Of a stretch of 64,000 nucleotides of DNA, positions 52,276-62,131 are shown one piece after another. The notes beneath the pieces were generated by a model. The model saw nothing but the letters and a program-made list of their open reading frames with translations, made no database searches and was not told the origin of the DNA. This DNA comes from Entamoeba histolytica HM-1:IMSS. Taxonomy: Eukaryota > Evosea > Mastigamoebida > Endamoebidae. A program made the position numbers and the translations under genes. Position 1 is the first letter of the stretch, and every line of letters starts with the position of its first letter. The stretch is from positions 83,382-147,381 of the forward strand of contig NW_001914867.1 of assembly GCF_000208925.1 (NCBI RefSeq), in the 5' to 3' direction.

Positions 52276-53907
52276 TCAAATAGAAGTAAAACATTTGTGC
52301 AAAGCTTTCTTATATTTCACAAGGTTTTCTCTATGAATTTCTGTTACAAATGAATCAAAACTTTTTTGGAGAATAGATATTTTCATATTTTGAGCTGTTT
52401 GAGTGAATTTAGCCCCAAAATAATTTAGAGTTTTAACAGAAATAGGTGAGCTGTATCCTACTATTACAAAAGTTTTTTTCTCAGCATCAAGGACAGCGAG
52501 AATAAAAGGTAACCATTTCTTATACCTTCTCGATGATGCTTCTGCAAGAAATTGAGCCAGTTGTAATGCTTTATAAGGGGTTTTAAACCGAATTGATAAT
52601 AACTCATCACTAACAGAACAAAATCGATATTTATTTGCTTCATTAAAACAAGATCCAGACAATAATAAAATAATTCCTGTCTCTACTAAGTTTTTATTAG
52701 ATTCAATACATTTGGCGAATCCAAAGTCATAAGGCTCAGCAGTAGTACTAGACAATAATTTAAAACCTTCCCAGAATTGTTGTTGCCAATTTTGGTCAGG
52801 TTCATCATTAGTGATGATTGACCCTATAGCATGTGCAGCATCAAAAGCACTAATAGAATAATCCATTCCAAATTTTTTAAAGAAAGAAGGGAGAAATAAA
52901 TTTTCAAAATGATAGAATTTAGAATATCCTTCCATCTTTAATAAAAATTTATTCTTCATTTCTAATGACATTGTTTTATAACTTTGTTGAGCTTGAGATA
53001 ATGGAATACCCATATCAGCTATTAAAACATCGAATTTTTCTTTCCCTCTACTTGTCCATATTCCAAGTTTTGAAGCAATTTCTCTTGTATGAAACAATGA
53101 ATCATATAAAGTCCAATGACGTAATAACATTAATTGACAATCCATCTTTACACACATTGGAGTTTTAACTGTTTGAAGAAGGTCTGTTATTTCTAGAGTT
53201 TCTAATTGTAAATTATCAATAAAATATTGAATAGCGTGAACATATGTTTTAGCATTAATTTTTAATGAAATGTATTGATCACACACACCTATTGCAGCAT
53301 ACCAATACATATCATTTTCTACTTTATTTAATTTTTTTGCAATTGCAAGTGCAACTCTTCCTACACTTTCTGAATAAAATTCTCCATCACTATCAACCAT
53401 CTTTCTTATATATTCACAATTATTAAATGATTGACTTTTATTTAATCCTATTAAATCATCATCAACTTCAAGTAAATCAGATTTTTCTAATTGTGTTTCT
53501 TGTTCAATGAATTGTTGATATTCATTTGATGTAATTAATCCAATATTTGTATTTGTTACATTTAATTTATTAAATGGTCTGTGTGAATCAATAATATATA
53601 CAAAAATATTTTCTATATCTCCAAGTAATTCACTTACATCAATTGAACCAGCACAGTCAATAAAAAATACTGTATGAACATCTGTATGTCCAATGGTTTC
53701 TTTAAAGACTCTTGACAATGTTTCATAATTATTAACTGGAACTGCTGAATGTAATAATCCATCTTTTTCAAACATCATTGATAAGATTTTATAACATACA
53801 ATAGCATCTACTGTAGGTGATACATATAATTGAATTGTTTTTTTGTCTTTACCACGATTTCGAAGTCCATTATATAACTCTTCAAAAGAAGTTCCATTAA
53901 TAATCAT
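52276..53907 (-). CDS. CDC45: CDC45-like replication factor, 543 aa
   Basis: The first in-frame ATG is 53907; codons upstream depend on a TTG. The N-terminus has the DHH-like core of Cdc45 (IQLYVSPTVDAIVCYKILSM, VNNYETLSRVF, VFFIDCAGSIDVSELL, FVYIIDSHRPFN). The middle carries the family helices (YWYAAIGVCDQYIS, MLLRHWTLYDSL) and GIPLSQAQQSYKTM, and the C-terminal part has SISAFDAAHAIGSII and FLLALxAEKK-like ILAVLDAEKKTFVIVG. Length is close to that of animal Cdc45. With MCM2-7 and GINS it forms the CMG helicase at replication forks. The acidic linker is short. Confidence 0.92.
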   Translation of the reverse strand: MIINGTSFEELYNGLRNRGKDKKTIQLYVSPTVDAIVCYKILSMMFEKDGLLHSAVPVNNYETLSRVFKETIGHTDVHTVFFIDCAGSIDVSELLGDIENIFVYIIDSHRPFNKLNVTNTNIGLITSNEYQQFIEQETQLEKSDLLEVDDDLIGLNKSQSFNNCEYIRKMVDSDGEFYSESVGRVALAIAKKLNKVENDMYWYAAIGVCDQYISLKINAKTYVHAIQYFIDNLQLETLEITDLLQTVKTPMCVKMDCQLMLLRHWTLYDSLFHTREIASKLGIWTSRGKEKFDVLIADMGIPLSQAQQSYKTMSLEMKNKFLLKMEGYSKFYHFENLFLPSFFKKFGMDYSISAFDAAHAIGSIITNDEPDQNWQQQFWEGFKLLSSTTAEPYDFGFAKCIESNKNLVETGIILLLSGSCFNEANKYRFCSVSDELLSIRFKTPYKALQLAQFLAEASSRRYKKWLPFILAVLDAEKKTFVIVGYSSPISVKTLNYFGAKFTQTAQNMKISILQKSFDSFVTEIHRENLVKYKKALHKCFTSI

Positions 53908-54945
53908 CTCACAACGTAGAGTTGGATTTCTTATTTTTTTCAAGTTTTTATTTTTTTTCTTTTTTTAAATAACAACAATATTTTTTTATAAGTACAATTT
54001 ATACTACTTTTTTGATGTTTTTAATTCTTTCTTTATTGAAAGATATTTATCAAAAAGATCATTTTTAAATAAGAGAATAATAATTGGTTAATTGTTCAAT
54101 TATCAACTTAATAAAAATATTTATTAATTAAACTATTTTATTAATTGAAATATTTTTGTTTATTAGAAGAATATTTCATAACATCTATTAAAACAGTTAA
54201 ATTTCTATATCCACGAAAACAAAATAATTTCTTCAAGGTAGAATTTAAATAATCTTATTGTTTGTTTTATATAATATTATATTCTTTTCAAAAAAAAAAT
54301 TATAATTGTATTTACATTAAAAGTGTTATATAAAATATTATTAAATATACAACCATATTATATAGTACTACTTCTTTGTTTAATTTTAATATTTCTATTA
54401 ATAAATGTTATTATATATATTTTACTTTGTTTCCTCCTTCTAAAAGTAATACCTATTTCATTATTTTGACATTAATAATTAAAGAAAATGTCTTAATTTT
54501 AATAAAAGCTCACTTAAAAAATCTTTTAATAAATTATATAAAAATAATACTGTTTGAATTACAAAAATAATAAAGGTTATCCAAACATAAACGAAGTAAA
54601 ATCTTCTAAAATTCTTTTTTAAATTTCTTTTTTCTTCTTTATTTTCGTTTTAAGGGAATATAGTATTAATAATAAAAAATACTATTAATTACTATTATAA
54701 AATTTTTTTAAATAAAAAATGAAAAAAATTAAACAAAAGTAAAGTCTAACCAAAAATGAAAAAATAAAAATCTATCAAACAAAGAGAGTAAAAGAGTTTA
54801 ATTCTGATAAATTCTGAAAGTTTCTATTAAAATAAACAATGTTCCATAATTCAGAAAAAAGAAGAGATGGAAGGTGTGGAACATAAACTAATAATTTAAA
54901 ATTGGAAAAACATCTCAAATTTGTATAAAACATTTGAATAGTAAT
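53908..54945. other. divergent promoter region and spacer, nothing recognised
   Basis: About 1 kb, very AT-rich, between CDC45 and threonine dehydratase. A 64-codon frame at 54376-54570 is low complexity and was not called. Confidence 0.4.
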
Positions 54946-56235
54946 ATGAGTGACGTAGAAGTTCCTGCACTTGCTCTAAGAGATGCTTCTTTTAGTGAGA
55001 TTCATATTGGAGAAGGAGACGAACAAGTTTTAGAACAAATCTTCTTATCTGATGTTTATACAGCCAAACATGTTATTAGTGATCACATTCATCATACTCC
55101 ATTAGATTCTAATGCTAGCATTTCAGCAGATATTGGAATGGATGTTTATTTTAAATTAGAAAATATGCAAAAAAGTGGTTCATTTAAAGTACGAGGTGTT
55201 ATGAACAAATTTAATTCATTAACTCTTGCTGAAAAGAAAAGAGGAGTAATTGCTGCTTCAAGTGGTAATCATGGTATGGCTGTTGCTTATTGTGGTAAAC
55301 AATTAGGTGTTCCAACTACTATCATTGTTCCAAATTTTACAAACCCAAGAAGAGCAGAAACAATGAAAAGATATGGTGCTACTGTTATTTTACATGGAGT
55401 TACTGTTGCAGAAGCTGAAGCTTATGCCAAAGAAATGTCAACTGAAAAAAGACTTGCTTACATTGAAGCTCGTGATGACGTTTCTATTATTGCTGGTGAT
55501 GGAACAGTTGGTCTTGAGATTTTAAGAGATTTACCAGATGTAGATGCTATTATTGCACCAATTGGATCAGGAAGTTTACTTTGTGGATTAGCTTTAGCTG
55601 TTAAAACCCTTGACCCAAGAGTTAAAGTTTATGGTGTTCAAAATGAAAAAGGGTCTTCAGCTTATCTTTCTAAAAAACATCATGTTCTTTGTAGAACTCA
55701 TCAAAATGAAGATAATGAATTAACTGATGTTGTTAATACTATTGGAAATTTAACTCTTCACATGATAGAATCTTATGTTGATGATATTATTACAGTTGAT
55801 GAAACCCAAATCACAAGAGCTATGATGTTATTAATGGAGAGATGTAAAGTTATTATTGAAGGGGCTGGTGCTGTTGCTTTAGCTGGTCTCCTTTCTAAAA
55901 AACTTCCAATTGAAAAAGGTTCAAAAGTTGCAGTTATTGTTTCTGGTGGTAATGTTAATATGAGATTATTAAATACTGTTATTGATCTTGGATTAATTAA
56001 TTGTGAACGTTCACTTAAATTAGAAGTTACTGCTCCAGATTCACCAATTAATCTCAATGAATTAGTTAGTATTATTGCTGAACAAAAAGCTCAATTATAT
56101 GATTTCCAAGTTAAAAAGAATGTAGGTATTGGAATGTGTACCATCAGATTCTCAGTAGAAGTTGCTGATAAAAACCATAAACAAGCTCTTGGTGACGCAT
56201 TAAAAGCTAAAGGTTATGAATTTGTCTTTGTCTAA
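54946..56235 (+). CDS. threonine dehydratase (PLP-dependent threonine deaminase) with ACT domain
   Basis: 429 aa from ATG 54946; an upstream TTG start was rejected. The PLP site is LENMQKSGSFKVRGVMNKF with Lys81; the substrate loop SSGNHGMAVAYCGKQLGVPT and the glycine-rich IAPIGSGSLLCGLALAVK fit fold-type II dehydratases. Residues about 350-429 form an ACT-like regulatory domain (LKLEVTAPDSPINLNELVSI). It converts threonine to 2-oxobutyrate and ammonia; in anaerobic Entamoeba 2-oxobutyrate can feed ferredoxin oxidoreductase and energy metabolism. One ACT domain suggests the short, catabolic-type architecture; the allosteric effector is unknown. Codon use has more GCT/GTT than the neighbours, as for a highly expressed gene. 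Confidence 0.94.
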   Translation: MSDVEVPALALRDASFSEIHIGEGDEQVLEQIFLSDVYTAKHVISDHIHHTPLDSNASISADIGMDVYFKLENMQKSGSFKVRGVMNKFNSLTLAEKKRGVIAASSGNHGMAVAYCGKQLGVPTTIIVPNFTNPRRAETMKRYGATVILHGVTVAEAEAYAKEMSTEKRLAYIEARDDVSIIAGDGTVGLEILRDLPDVDAIIAPIGSGSLLCGLALAVKTLDPRVKVYGVQNEKGSSAYLSKKHHVLCRTHQNEDNELTDVVNTIGNLTLHMIESYVDDIITVDETQITRAMMLLMERCKVIIEGAGAVALAGLLSKKLPIEKGSKVAVIVSGGNVNMRLLNTVIDLGLINCERSLKLEVTAPDSPINLNELVSIIAEQKAQLYDFQVKKNVGIGMCTIRFSVEVADKNHKQALGDALKAKGYEFVFV

Positions 56236-56555
56236 ATTCACTTCTCTCATTTTCTTAGTTATTTTTCTTTTCTCCTCGTGTGATAAAACAAACATTATAT
56301 ATTTCTTTGAACGTCTCTTTTTATTATTTTGTTATCTTAAAAGAAAGTGAGTAAAATCTCCTATCAAATCTAAATTCCAAAAACTCATAATCTCATTTCT
56401 TTATTTACAGTAAATTAATAACAAAAAATAGTAAAAAACTATAAAAATAAGAAGAGTAAATAACGATGAAAAAGTAAAATAAAGAGTTCTGTTTGAGGGT
56501 TTTCAAGAAAAAAAGATTAAAAAAGAAATACTGAAACTCAATAATCAGAGAAATT
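56236..56555. other. spacer, nothing recognised
   Basis: About 320 nt between two plus-strand genes. A purine-rich stretch precedes the gamma-tubulin start. Confidence 0.4.
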
Positions 56556-57935
56556 ATGAGAGAAATCATTTGCCTCCAGATTGGGCAATGTGGAAATCAA
56601 GTTGGAGAGAAGTTTTGGGATATTATTGGACAAGAACACGGATTATCTCCAGATGGTATATTTAATGGAAATAAATTACAACAACAAAGACTAAATGTTT
56701 ATTTTAGTGAAAGTTCTACTAAAAGATATGTTCCAAGATCAATTAATGTTGATTTAGAACCAGGTACTCTTGACACTATTAAGTCTGGTAAAATGGGACA
56801 TTTCTTTAAACCAGACTCATTCATTTTTGGTCATGGTGGAGCTGGAAATAATTGGGCTAAAGGTCATTACACTGAGGGAACTGAAATTTGTGAAACTATC
56901 ATGGAAAGTGTGAGAAAAGAAGCAGAGGCTTGTGAATGTCTTCAAGGATTCCAAGTTACTCATTCACTTGGAGGAGGAACAGGTTCTGGTCTTGGAACAT
57001 TATTATTAAGTAAATTAAAAGATGAATTTTTTGAAAAGGTTATTTCAACCTTCTCAGTAGTTCCATCTCCAACTGTTAGTGAAACTGTTGTAGAACCATA
57101 TAATTGCACATTGTCAGTTCATAAATTACTTGAATCTTCTGGAGTCACTTTTTGCTTTGACAATGAAGCATTATTTAAAATTGCTTCAGACATTATGAAA
57201 GAACCAAAACCATCATACGAATCATTAAATTCTTTAATATCTTCAGTTATGTCTGGAATTACTTGTTCATTGAGATTCCCAGGTCAATTAAATCAAGACT
57301 TAAAGAAACTAACTGTTAATATGATTCCATATCCAAGACTTCACTTTTTCTCATCATCTATTGCTCCAGTTTCAAGTGCACTTTCAATGCAATATGAAAG
57401 CTTAAGTGTACAAGAAATTATTCAACAACTGTTTGATAGAAAGAATATGATGGTAGATTTAGACCCAGCTAGTGGAAAGTATTTAACTGCATCATGTATT
57501 ATGAGAGGAAAAGTATCAACTCATGATGTAGAGGAACAATTATACAAAATAAGAGAAAAAAATCCAGATGCTTTTGTCCCATGGATTCCAAATAACATGC
57601 AGTTAGCTGTTTGTGATATTCCACCAAAAGGACTAAATTTGTCAGGAACATTTATTGGAAATTCTACTTCTATTATGGATTTATTCCAAAGAGTAAATTC
57701 TCAATTTTTGTCTATGTTCAAGAGAAAAGCTTTCTTACATTTATACACAGAAGAAGGTATGGAAGAGAGTGAATTTAGTGAAGCTACTGCTGATCTTATT
57801 GATCTTGTTAATGAATATCGTCAATACGACAAAGCATCACCAGAGGTTGATGATGAACAACCAGACCAAGAGGGTGAATTATTGACTGAAGTCCATGAAG
57901 ATTCTTTAGCACATTCTCCGACAAATCAAGTCTAA
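56556..57935 (+). CDS. gamma-tubulin, 459 aa
   Basis: MREIICLQIGQCGNQVGEKF at the N-terminus and the GTP-binding loop SLGGGTGSGLG at 137-147 identify a tubulin. The gamma type is shown by HGLSPDG, YVPRSINVDLEPG, NNWAKGHY and FKRKAFLHLY with a short acidic tail lacking the EEGEF-type end. It nucleates microtubules, in Entamoeba inside the nucleus at the spindle. Length matches the family. No intron is required. The C-terminal 25 residues (PEVDDEQPDQEGELLTEVHE) are variable in this family. Confidence 0.97.
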   Translation: MREIICLQIGQCGNQVGEKFWDIIGQEHGLSPDGIFNGNKLQQQRLNVYFSESSTKRYVPRSINVDLEPGTLDTIKSGKMGHFFKPDSFIFGHGGAGNNWAKGHYTEGTEICETIMESVRKEAEACECLQGFQVTHSLGGGTGSGLGTLLLSKLKDEFFEKVISTFSVVPSPTVSETVVEPYNCTLSVHKLLESSGVTFCFDNEALFKIASDIMKEPKPSYESLNSLISSVMSGITCSLRFPGQLNQDLKKLTVNMIPYPRLHFFSSSIAPVSSALSMQYESLSVQEIIQQLFDRKNMMVDLDPASGKYLTASCIMRGKVSTHDVEEQLYKIREKNPDAFVPWIPNNMQLAVCDIPPKGLNLSGTFIGNSTSIMDLFQRVNSQFLSMFKRKAFLHLYTEEGMEESEFSEATADLIDLVNEYRQYDKASPEVDDEQPDQEGELLTEVHEDSLAHSPTNQV

Positions 57936-58830
57936 GTTATTTTTCCATATTTTAAATTATCTTCTTAATTACAATGATTTTAGTTTTTCACTTTTTTAGA
58001 TGAGGTTTTTGTTTATTCTTGTAGTAGGTGTAGTATTAGTTTTGTTACTCAAAAGAATAACAATAATAAGTTGACTAAGGAAAGAGGGGTAAGTTCTTCT
58101 TCTTGTATGTGTCTTTTTTTGTGGTACTACACCAACAACTTTTATTTCTAATAAAACAATGAATATAAAATCATTTAATGATAATAACTCATTTATGAAC
58201 AAATGAAGAATGATATTTAGTTTCATAAATAATGGTTGATAATCATTTTGATGAGATTGACTTTAATTAGAATTAACTTATACGTTTTAGAATTAATATC
58301 TAGTTTTCTTCCTCATCAACGATTATTAACAATTGTTTCTTGTCATTACACTCTGACTACAGAAGATGGGATTATATAGTATTAGTTACTAACTTAACTA
58401 CGAATAAAACATTTGTCTTAGTTATGGCATTGTTTCATTCAAATTTAGATATGGTTTAATGAATATCATTAGACAAATTGTTAATGTGGAGAATCTTTAC
58501 CGTTAATTTGTTGATTTGATGGAGTTATTTTCTCTCTTGAAAGTGTATCATAGAGTATGTTATAATCAAAATAGAAAATATAGACAGTAATAGTATAAAG
58601 ATATGTTATAAAGCAATAATTGGACTAAGATGGAATGAAAAGAATGATGAATCACAAAAGTGGAATTAAGTGAATGAGATTATAAATAAAACAAAAAGAA
58701 ATAAGAATAGTTGTGTATTAAAGTTTTTTTTTTTGAAGAAATAGGACAGTAAAAAGGGTGGATATACAATAATAATGAATGAAGGAAATAATATATGAAG
58801 AGAAAAGAGTGGAAGAAAATAAAAGAGAAG
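57936..58830. other. spacer with weak coding-like fossil
   Basis: About 900 nt between convergent genes. Near 58519 a plus-strand frame reads MELFSLLKVYHRVCYNQNRK and then meets two stops. A 24-codon hydrophobic frame at 58000 and a minus-strand frame at 58226-57996 are unsupported. Nothing else was seen. Confidence 0.35.
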
Positions 58831-59808
58831 TTAAATTAATAAAGAAGAAGTAGAGGGATGATGAGGACTTCCATTTTGAAAAGGTTGTTTTAAGAAAGGG
58901 AAATTGAAAGAAGAAAGATAATTAATATCATCTTTATTGAAATGGATTTGACCATTAAGAATAGATAAAACTTTTGACTGGAGATAAGGTGGAAGTTTTT
59001 CAAGGGATCTGTTAGTAATTAATTGGTCATAAAGAATAGTAGGATGTTCACTGATTGACTTAAGTGATAAAGATAATAAACGACTTTGTTTAGATTGAAG
59101 AAATAAAGACACTAGACAATGATAAATTAAAAGAATATCAGAAGATGTTCTTTGAGATGAAAATTCAGGCATAGAACTGATATATAAAGAATGATAATGT
59201 TTATTATGATAATGTACAATAATACTTTTATAGTCAAGAGTATGATATAATAATGATGCATTTGGTAATAATCCGATAATTTTATTATCTTTTAACCAAC
59301 TTCCTGTTTTTGGTGTTTTTGTTGATTGATAACCACCAATTTTATGTGAATTACCTATGTTTTTATAGAGATATGGAGATGAATAACTACTATGAAGAAT
59401 ATTATCATTCAACTTTGATGATATAAAAACTAGATCATCAGAAATTCCAAATAATGGTGCAATTTGTCTATTATCAAAAATACGTAATGAACTACCAAAA
59501 CCTTCAGTATGATAAAAACATGCATATGTCCCAATAATTCCTCTACATGGCATTTTTGTGATAAATTGCTTTAATGAAAATGACTCATCCACAGTAAAAT
59601 AACTTGGTGATCCTGCAGTGTCACTGCATACAATTATATCTGGCATGATTCTTATTAAATCATTATATGAAAATGGTGAACTAATCATAGATATTGTTAC
59701 TATTTTATATGTTCCATACTTATTCCAATTTTTAGCAAGTTCAAACCAACATTTTTTTCCTCCAATATGTGATCGTAATATAAGTATTCGTATTTCATTT
59801 TCATTCAT
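58831..59808 (-). CDS. unknown 325-aa protein, possible class I glutamine amidotransferase-like fold
   Basis: Intact frame from ATG 59808, with TTGAACATAAATA just upstream. The N-terminal half alternates strands and helices like a flavodoxin/GATase-type fold: IRILILRSHIGGKKCWFELA, MPDIIVCSDTAGSPSY, LKQFITKMPCRGIIGTYACF and QIAPLFGI, which recall the strand-loop-strand of ThuA or GATase-1 domains including a Cys after IGTYA. A catalytic His-Glu pair was not identified. The C-terminal third is Ser/Leu-rich and helical. No leader. The fold suggestion is tentative and no reaction is claimed. Confidence 0.7.
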   Translation of the reverse strand: MNENEIRILILRSHIGGKKCWFELAKNWNKYGTYKIVTISMISSPFSYNDLIRIMPDIIVCSDTAGSPSYFTVDESFSLKQFITKMPCRGIIGTYACFYHTEGFGSSLRIFDNRQIAPLFGISDDLVFISSKLNDNILHSSYSSPYLYKNIGNSHKIGGYQSTKTPKTGSWLKDNKIIGLLPNASLLYHTLDYKSIIVHYHNKHYHSLYISSMPEFSSQRTSSDILLIYHCLVSLFLQSKQSRLLSLSLKSISEHPTILYDQLITNRSLEKLPPYLQSKVLSILNGQIHFNKDDINYLSSFNFPFLKQPFQNGSPHHPSTSSLLI

Positions 59809-59924
59809 TATTTATGTTCAAGTTGACCTTTTCTTTTTGACTTATCAATTCTTTTCTTTGACTTTTTTATTCTCTTTCTGTTATATTCTAATAACTTAAA
59901 ATTAAAAAAAACGATTGTCTTATT

Positions 59925-62051
59925 TTATTCTATTGACTTATAGAGATAGAGATATCCTCGAGTAAATGGTGGGTTTTGTGATTGATAAACTTTATTGTCA
60001 TTAAACATAATCCATTCATCCCCTTGTTTCATATGACATACATAATGTCCACAATTAACATTTGCTCCAATATGTGACACAAATCCAATAAGTTCATATT
60101 TTCCACTTCTATCATCATCATTCCCTTCTTCTTCCATCTTATTTTCTTTTTCTTCTTCCATCTTATTTTCTTTTTCTTCATTACATGTTGCTGCAAATAT
60201 AATAGCTTGTTCAATATCACCTTTTGTTTTCTCAAGTGCTTTTCGACTGCTTTCTTCATCAAATCCCATGTCTTTCATCATGACTATTCCTTCTCTATAT
60301 TTATCTGTTATTGTATCTTCTATTTCTTTAATTTCTCCACTAGTTAACTTCATTATTGCTTCTTCTATATCATTATTTGTTATTCTTAATGCTGTTTTTG
60401 CTTGTATTTCATCAAATCCCATTGAACTTAGAACCTCTAATTTTTCTTGATTAATTTCAACTTTTTCTTCCTTTTCTTCTTCTTTATTATTACTTTTTAA
60501 CATTGATAAATCAATACGCTCCATTCCAAAAACATCTGCATCTACTTTTCTTACATCTTCATAACTTAATGCAATTTGTCTTTCTAATTTAATAAGAAGA
60601 TATTTTGGAAATTTTCCAATTCTTATTCTTTTAGTTGCATTAATATATCTTCCATTCTTTTGATACCCTTCAATTGGTGTTACACTTCCATACATTTTAA
60701 TAATATCTTCCATATGTAAATCAATATGTTTTCTTTCTATTAAAACCATATATGGAACATCAAGTCCCATTTCTATTATTTTTTCTCTAGTTGTATTAAC
60801 ACTCATTCCTTCTCCTTTAATTTCATTTCGTATTACTACTTCTAAATTTTCTTGAATTTCTTTAAATCCTTCTTGTTCCATCCTATCAATTAAATGAAGA
60901 ACAAATTCACTACTGTCTTGTTGTTCATTTGTTTTATACATCTGATAATAATGACCTAATCCTTGTTTTAATCCAATAATACTCATTCCAACTTGACTTC
61001 CAGTATTGTCTTCTTCTTCTGAACATTTTCCTGAAACAAATCCTTGTGCTAATTTAGCCATTTGAGTTGTCATATGATATTCAATTCCTTTCCAATTCTT
61101 TCTAATTAATTGTTGATATTCTTGTTTCAATTTATTTCTTACTTCACTAATTCCAAAGATTAATTGAACACCTGATGCTGCATAACATGTATTTCCACTA
61201 TTTCTAATCCCTGTTTTGTATGGTCCATAACATATTTTATGTTCTATCCCTATTTCTTCAATTCTATCTCTTTCCATCTTTAATGCTGCTTCTTTTGCAA
61301 TTTCATCTAAACTTAGTTGTGTCTTACTTAACTTACTAATATCTATTCCATAAAATCCTAAATGTTCTTTTAATAATGGATCTCTAACATCTTCATCCGT
61401 ATTATAGTCATACATATCTGCTGTCCCATCACTACTAATTGTTCCTATCTTTACAACTAACGGTCTTTTTGTCTTTTCATAATGTTTTAATGCATGTGAA
61501 TGTCCTTTAACCATCATTTGTTCTCTTCCACAATATACACTTCCATCAATTAAATTTAACCAAAGATTGTCTTTAACATCACATCCTTCTTCTTCACATT
61601 GAATATTATTTAAGTCTAACTTTTTACTTCTTGCAATTTGTTGAATATTTTCTGTGTATATTCTTGTTCTATTATTTTCACTCTCACAAACTTTTTTTTC
61701 AACTCCTATACTTCCAATAATATATTTAATATAATCTTTTATTTTTCCTTCTTCAAGACTTTCTATATTGATTCTTTCTTTATTTTCTTCTTCTTTTTCA
61801 ATCCAATACTCTTTTTTCTTTTCTTTAAAGAAATCGTCTTCTTCCTTTTCTTGTATTTCATGAATGACTAGATATAGTTGATGTCCACTAACTTCTTGAT
61901 GAATATGAAGACATTCTTCACAAAAACTTTGTCCATCCATTAAACAAATATATAATTTGTCATTATTTTGCGTCCCAATAGATACAGGACAATACATACA
62001 ATCTGTTTTATGGATTTCAGGATATGTTGAAGGAACAACGAATAAATTCAT
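59925..62051 (-). CDS. ubiquitin carboxyl-terminal hydrolase, USP5/Ubp14 type, 708 aa
   Basis: All USP5 elements are present in order: an N-terminal variant zinc finger (TDCMYCPVSIG, FCEECLHIHQEVSGHQLYL), the canonical ZnF-UBP (CEEEGCDVKDNLWLNL, SVYCGREQ, GHSHALKH), the Cys box GIRNSGNTCYAASGVQLIF near 285-300, an insertion with two UBA domains (LSSMGFDEIQAKTALRI; MKDMGFDEESSRKALEK), and the His box NCGHYVCHMKQGDEWIMFND near 670. Cys, His and the late Asn/Asp are intact. The family disassembles unanchored polyubiquitin after proteasomal degradation, which complements RPN2 and the E2 gene here. A duplicated MEEEKENK unit sits before the His box. ATG 62051 is first. Confidence 0.96.
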   Translation of the reverse strand: MNLFVVPSTYPEIHKTDCMYCPVSIGTQNNDKLYICLMDGQSFCEECLHIHQEVSGHQLYLVIHEIQEKEEDDFFKEKKKEYWIEKEEENKERINIESLEEGKIKDYIKYIIGSIGVEKKVCESENNRTRIYTENIQQIARSKKLDLNNIQCEEEGCDVKDNLWLNLIDGSVYCGREQMMVKGHSHALKHYEKTKRPLVVKIGTISSDGTADMYDYNTDEDVRDPLLKEHLGFYGIDISKLSKTQLSLDEIAKEAALKMERDRIEEIGIEHKICYGPYKTGIRNSGNTCYAASGVQLIFGISEVRNKLKQEYQQLIRKNWKGIEYHMTTQMAKLAQGFVSGKCSEEEDNTGSQVGMSIIGLKQGLGHYYQMYKTNEQQDSSEFVLHLIDRMEQEGFKEIQENLEVVIRNEIKGEGMSVNTTREKIIEMGLDVPYMVLIERKHIDLHMEDIIKMYGSVTPIEGYQKNGRYINATKRIRIGKFPKYLLIKLERQIALSYEDVRKVDADVFGMERIDLSMLKSNNKEEEKEEKVEINQEKLEVLSSMGFDEIQAKTALRITNNDIEEAIMKLTSGEIKEIEDTITDKYREGIVMMKDMGFDEESSRKALEKTKGDIEQAIIFAATCNEEKENKMEEEKENKMEEEGNDDDRSGKYELIGFVSHIGANVNCGHYVCHMKQGDEWIMFNDNKVYQSQNPPFTRGYLYLYKSIE
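60129..60176 (-). repeat. 24-nt tandem duplication inside the USP5-like gene
   Basis: Two identical 24-nt units (60129-60152 and 60153-60176) encode MEEEKENK-type repeats in a loop between UBA2 and the His box. In-frame, so tolerated. Confidence 0.8.
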
Positions 62052-62131
62052 AACTTGTTTTGTTTTTATAAGTTTTTATTTTATTTTTTTTATTTAAAAA
62101 GTAAATTAAATTTTATTTCATTTTTAGTCAA

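Noticed and set aside
53908..53943. Longer CDC45 start
   Set aside because: It depends on a TTG at 53943; the ATG at 53907 gives the normal family N-terminus.
54376..54570. 64-codon frame in the CDC45/threonine dehydratase spacer
   Set aside because: Ile/Leu/Asn low complexity typical of AT-rich spacer; no promoter box or known domain.
57996..58226. Minus-strand 76-codon frame after gamma-tubulin
   Set aside because: Mixed hydrophobic start and Thr/Arg-rich end without family resemblance; lies in a 3' spacer.
60029..60262. 77-codon Lys-rich frame inside the USP5-like gene
   Set aside because: Same-strand shifted frame of the duplicated Glu/Lys loop; the USP5 frame is intact.
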